Positions 61,899-64,000 of a stretch of 64,000 nt of DNA are shown here, piece after piece. The DNA is from Streptomyces sp. NBC_01465. GTDB lineage: Bacteria; Actinomycetota; Actinomycetes; Streptomycetales; Streptomycetaceae. The stretch spans positions 248,001 through 312,000 of the forward strand of contig NZ_CP109467.1 of the NCBI RefSeq assembly GCF_036227325.1. The letters are read 5' to 3'. Positions within the stretch are counted from its first letter, which is position 1, and each line of letters begins with the position of its first letter. Both the position numbers and the translations under genes were made by a program. The notes under the pieces are model-generated. The model was not told the origin of the DNA, did no database searches, and saw only the letters and a program-made list of their open reading frames with translations.

Positions 61899-61980
61899 GT
61901 ACAGCAGTTGACATGTCTACGTCGGTTCACCCGAATCTGCCAGGGTCCCTGCGCAGAACCCCCCACACCCAGGAGGACCC

Positions 61981-63075
61981 ATGTCGCCTTCTCGCCACAG
62001 ACTCCGGTTCCGGCTCCCGAGGCTGCGTACGGCGCTCGTCGCCGCAGCGGCCGCGGCGCTCGCCTCGTTCGGTCTCACCGCAGGAGGTGCCCATGCGGCC
62101 GGCACCGAGACCCTGCCGCTCTCCGGGGCCACGACGTCGGGCCTGCACAACACCTACGACCCGGCCGCGTTCCCCTATCTGGCCCAGGCGCTGGACACCG
62201 GCACGTCGATGATCGAGCTGGACGTGTGGGACGACTTCATCACCAAGGAGTGGAAGGTCAGCCACTCCAACCCCCTGGGCAACAGCAACAACTGCGTCAA
62301 CGCCTCCACCCCCGAACAGCTCTACACGGGAGGCGCGAACAAGAACCTGGAGAGCTGCCTGGACGACGTGCGCGTCTGGCTCTCCTCCCACCCCGGACAC
62401 GCACCCCTGATGATCAAGCTCGAGATGAAGGCCGGATTCCAGTCCACCTTCGGCCTCGGCCCGGCGCAGCTCGACAAGACCGTCGCCGACCATCTCGGCA
62501 GTACGGTCTTCCGCCCCGCGGACCTGCTGACCCGGCCCGGCGGCGGCCGGTACGCCACGCTCGACGAGGCGGCGGCCGCCGGAAACTGGCCCACCCGGGC
62601 GCAGTTGGCCGGAAAGGTGATCCTGGAGGTCATCCCCGGCACGGTCGAGGAGAGCAATCCGACGGACTCGCTGTGGACGGACGTGGAGTACGCGAGGCAC
62701 CTGCGCGACCTGCAGGCCTCCGGCTCCGTCGACAGCGCCCAGATCTTCCCCGCGGTCCACGGTGCGACCGCCGGCGATCCCCGTACGCGCTACGCGGACA
62801 CCTCACTGCGCCCGTGGTTCGTGGTCTTCGACGGCGACGCGGCCACGTACCTGGGCGGCACGATCGACACCGGTTGGTACGACACCCGCCACTATCTGCT
62901 GGTGATGACCGACGCCCAGAACGTCCCCCCGGCCCTCGACCCCGCCAACCCTTCGGCGGCGGACGCCAAAGCGCGTGTGACCCAGCTGGCGGCCGCCCAC
63001 GCCACGATCGCCTCGAACGACTGGAAGGCGCTCCCCGAGGTCCAGTCGCTCGCCCTCCCGCGCGGAACGGGCTGA
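61981..63075 (+). CDS. Secreted PI-PLC-like phosphodiesterase
   Basis: A 364-residue exported protein (signal RTALVAAAAAALASFGLTA, cleavage after GGAHA). The phosphatidylinositol-phospholipase-C X-domain has the catalytic His56 in SGLHNTYD, metal-ligand region MIELDVWDD (Glu79, Asp81) and His95 in WKVSHSNPLG. This resembles the Ca2+-dependent PI-PLC of Streptomyces. Substrate may be phosphoinositide-like lipids. It is divergent from the phosphoesterase gene, and both may answer to phosphate supply. Confidence 0.88.
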   Translation: MSPSRHRLRFRLPRLRTALVAAAAAALASFGLTAGGAHAAGTETLPLSGATTSGLHNTYDPAAFPYLAQALDTGTSMIELDVWDDFITKEWKVSHSNPLGNSNNCVNASTPEQLYTGGANKNLESCLDDVRVWLSSHPGHAPLMIKLEMKAGFQSTFGLGPAQLDKTVADHLGSTVFRPADLLTRPGGGRYATLDEAAAAGNWPTRAQLAGKVILEVIPGTVEESNPTDSLWTDVEYARHLRDLQASGSVDSAQIFPAVHGATAGDPRTRYADTSLRPWFVVFDGDAATYLGGTIDTGWYDTRHYLLVMTDAQNVPPALDPANPSAADAKARVTQLAAAHATIASNDWKALPEVQSLALPRGTG

Positions 63076-63129
63076 ATCCGTCGCACGCGCCTGTTGGGAG
63101 GCGCCGCGTGAGTGTGCCGTACTGGGGAG

Positions 63130-63699
63130 ATGTGGCACGACATGCTGAACTCCGGTATTCCGTACGGCGAGAAGGCGATCCGCACCGTCGCCGTCTACGC
63201 GCTGATCCTGATCCTGCTCCGCGTGGCGGGGAAGCGGGAGCTGGCCCAGATCAACTCCTTCGACCTGGTCGTCATGCTCCTCCTCTCCAACGTCGTCCAG
63301 AACGCCATCATCGGTCCCGACAACTCGGTCACCGGGGCGGCGTTCGGGGCGGCGGTGCTGATCGCGGTCAACGCGCTGATGGTGCGGGTCTCCTCACGGA
63401 TCCCCTGGGTGGAGCGGCTCTTCGAGGGCACCCCCACGCTGCTGGCGCGGGACGGCCGGTGGATCCCCAGCGCCGTCAAACAGACCGGCCTGCGCCCCGC
63501 CGCCCTGTCCGTCGCCGTCCGCCGCCAGGGCGGTGACGGTGTCGCCGAGACGAGCCAGGTGACCCTGGAGCCGGGCGGCAGCCTGGTCGTCGAGCTGAAG
63601 CCGCAGGACCAGGCGGCGGACAAGGGCGACGTCGCCGCCCTCGCCGCCGCGATCGACGAGCTGCGGCGCACCCTGGAGCAGCGGCCGCCACTGCGGTGA
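63130..63699 (+). CDS. DUF421 (YetF-type) membrane protein
   Basis: A 189-residue protein. Three N-terminal transmembrane segments (AVYALILILLRVAG, LVVMLLLSNVVQNAII and ALMVRVSSRIP region) with KRELAQINSFDLVVMLL, the DUF421 hallmark; then a small cytoplasmic DUF421 domain. A coiled, Ala/Glu/Leu-rich tail ends the chain (ALAAAIDELRRTLEQ). Function in this family is uncertain. The start is probably MWHDML (63130), with a GTG at 63112 possible. Confidence 0.83.
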   Translation: MWHDMLNSGIPYGEKAIRTVAVYALILILLRVAGKRELAQINSFDLVVMLLLSNVVQNAIIGPDNSVTGAAFGAAVLIAVNALMVRVSSRIPWVERLFEGTPTLLARDGRWIPSAVKQTGLRPAALSVAVRRQGGDGVAETSQVTLEPGGSLVVELKPQDQAADKGDVAALAAAIDELRRTLEQRPPLR

Positions 63700-63708
63700 G
63701 CCCGGGGG

Positions 63709-64000
63709 TCAGCCGTTCCGGCGCAGATGCACGGGCAGCGCTTCGATGCCGTACACGATGGACAGCTTGCGGAAGTTGAGGTCCTGGGGCGGGGCGGCGA
63801 GGCGCATCCCGGGAAATCTGCGGAGCAGGGCCGGGTAGGCGGCGCGCAGTTCCATCCGGGCCAGTTCGGCGCCGATGCAGCGGTGGATTCCGTAGCCGAA
63901 GGCGAGATGCCCGGTGGTGTCGCGATGCGGGTCGAAGCGGCTGCCGTCCTCGGTGTACGCGGGATCGCGGTTGGCGCCGCTCAGGGAGCAGAGCACCATG
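63709..64000 (-). CDS. Cytochrome P450, C-terminal part (cut by window end)
   Basis: About 96 residues of a P450. The heme-binding loop FGYGIHRCIGAELARME has the Cys ligand and the characteristic FxxGxHxCxGxxLAR pattern, followed by the L-helix ELRAAYPALLRRFPGMRL and C-terminal RLAAPPQDLNFRKLSIVYG. The rest, including any EXXR motif, lies beyond base 64000. The ATG seen near the edge is internal. The redox partner cannot be read from here. Confidence 0.9.
   Translation of the reverse strand, partial: MVLCSLSGANRDPAYTEDGSRFDPHRDTTGHLAFGYGIHRCIGAELARMELRAAYPALLRRFPGMRLAAPPQDLNFRKLSIVYGIEALPVHLRRNG

Noticed and set aside
60762-63536. Long plus-strand open frame over the phosphoesterase and PI-PLC region
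   Set aside because: Reads through promoter sequence and is antisense to the phosphoesterase; composition is Arg/Gly-rich and matches no family.

Overview
The window is a chromosomal segment of a high-GC actinomycete, almost certainly Streptomyces. The evidence is very high GC with G/C-rich third codon positions, GTG/TTG starts beside ATG, many twin-arginine (Tat) secretion signals, short gene spacing with ATGA/GTGA stop-start overlaps, and family content typical of the genus (cholesterol oxidase, DUF1996, CbtAB, DUF2236, PL8, several LacI regulators). I see no rRNA, tRNA, CRISPR, prophage or insertion sequence.

Layout. (1) 1-9655: a lipid/aromatic-acid activation zone with four adenylate-forming CoA ligases (one cut by the window edge, one PaaK-like), a tandem alpha/beta-hydrolase fusion, a ChaA-like cation/proton antiporter and a nitronate monooxygenase. 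(2) 9812-11611: a Tat-exported serine hydrolase of the beta-lactamase/DD-peptidase fold. (3) 11617-26741: a polysaccharide utilization locus. A divergent LacI repressor faces an eleven-gene, tightly coupled operon: binding protein, two permeases, SDR, two cytoplasmic heparinase II/III-like lyases, DUF624 protein, secreted beta-helix lyase-like protein, secreted SGNH esterase, secreted PL8 lyase and cytoplasmic acetyl esterase. (4) 26738-31524: a carotenoid-type FAD oxidoreductase, a Ser/Thr kinase carrying about nine 42-residue TPRs, and a DUF2236 protein. (5) 31570-34161: a persulfide/sulfide detoxification operon (CoA-disulfide reductase-rhodanese, rhodanese-DUF2892, CstR-type repressor) behind two CsoR/CstR-type operators. 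(6) 34169-39786: NUDIX, two VOC proteins flanking a truncated AraC gene, YdeI, acyl-CoA dehydrogenase, DinB protein, and a PAP2/diacylglycerol-kinase fusion whose PAP2 half has lost catalytic residues. (7) 39889-43943: desaturase plus its ferredoxin reductase, then cholesterol oxidase. (8) 44050-46339: a cobalt uptake module (cobalamin riboswitch, CbtB, CbtA, ferredoxin) with a divergent histidine-phosphatase-fold protein lacking both catalytic histidines. (9) 46347-55112: a LacI/GH3 pair and three secreted proteins (GH-A enzyme with CBM32, DUF1996 protein, double beta-helix protein), each preceded by the same GAGAGCGCTC-centred palindrome; I read this as one regulon. (10) 55117-58608: SRPBCC protein, molybdopterin oxidoreductase, peroxiredoxin and fasciclin lipoprotein. 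(11) 58611-64000: TolB-like protein, MFS exporter, secreted phosphoesterase, secreted PI-PLC-like protein, DUF421 protein, and a cytochrome P450 cut by the window end.

The strongest candidates for something not yet described are the four-operator LacI regulon of secreted enzymes at 46-55 kb and the polyuronide-type operon at 12-27 kb, where the outer lyases and esterases are secreted and a second pair of lyases stays inside the cell. Several genes combine an intact fold with lost catalytic residues (PAP2 domain, histidine phosphatase), which suggests repurposed proteins. All functional calls come from reading motifs by eye; no database search was run.
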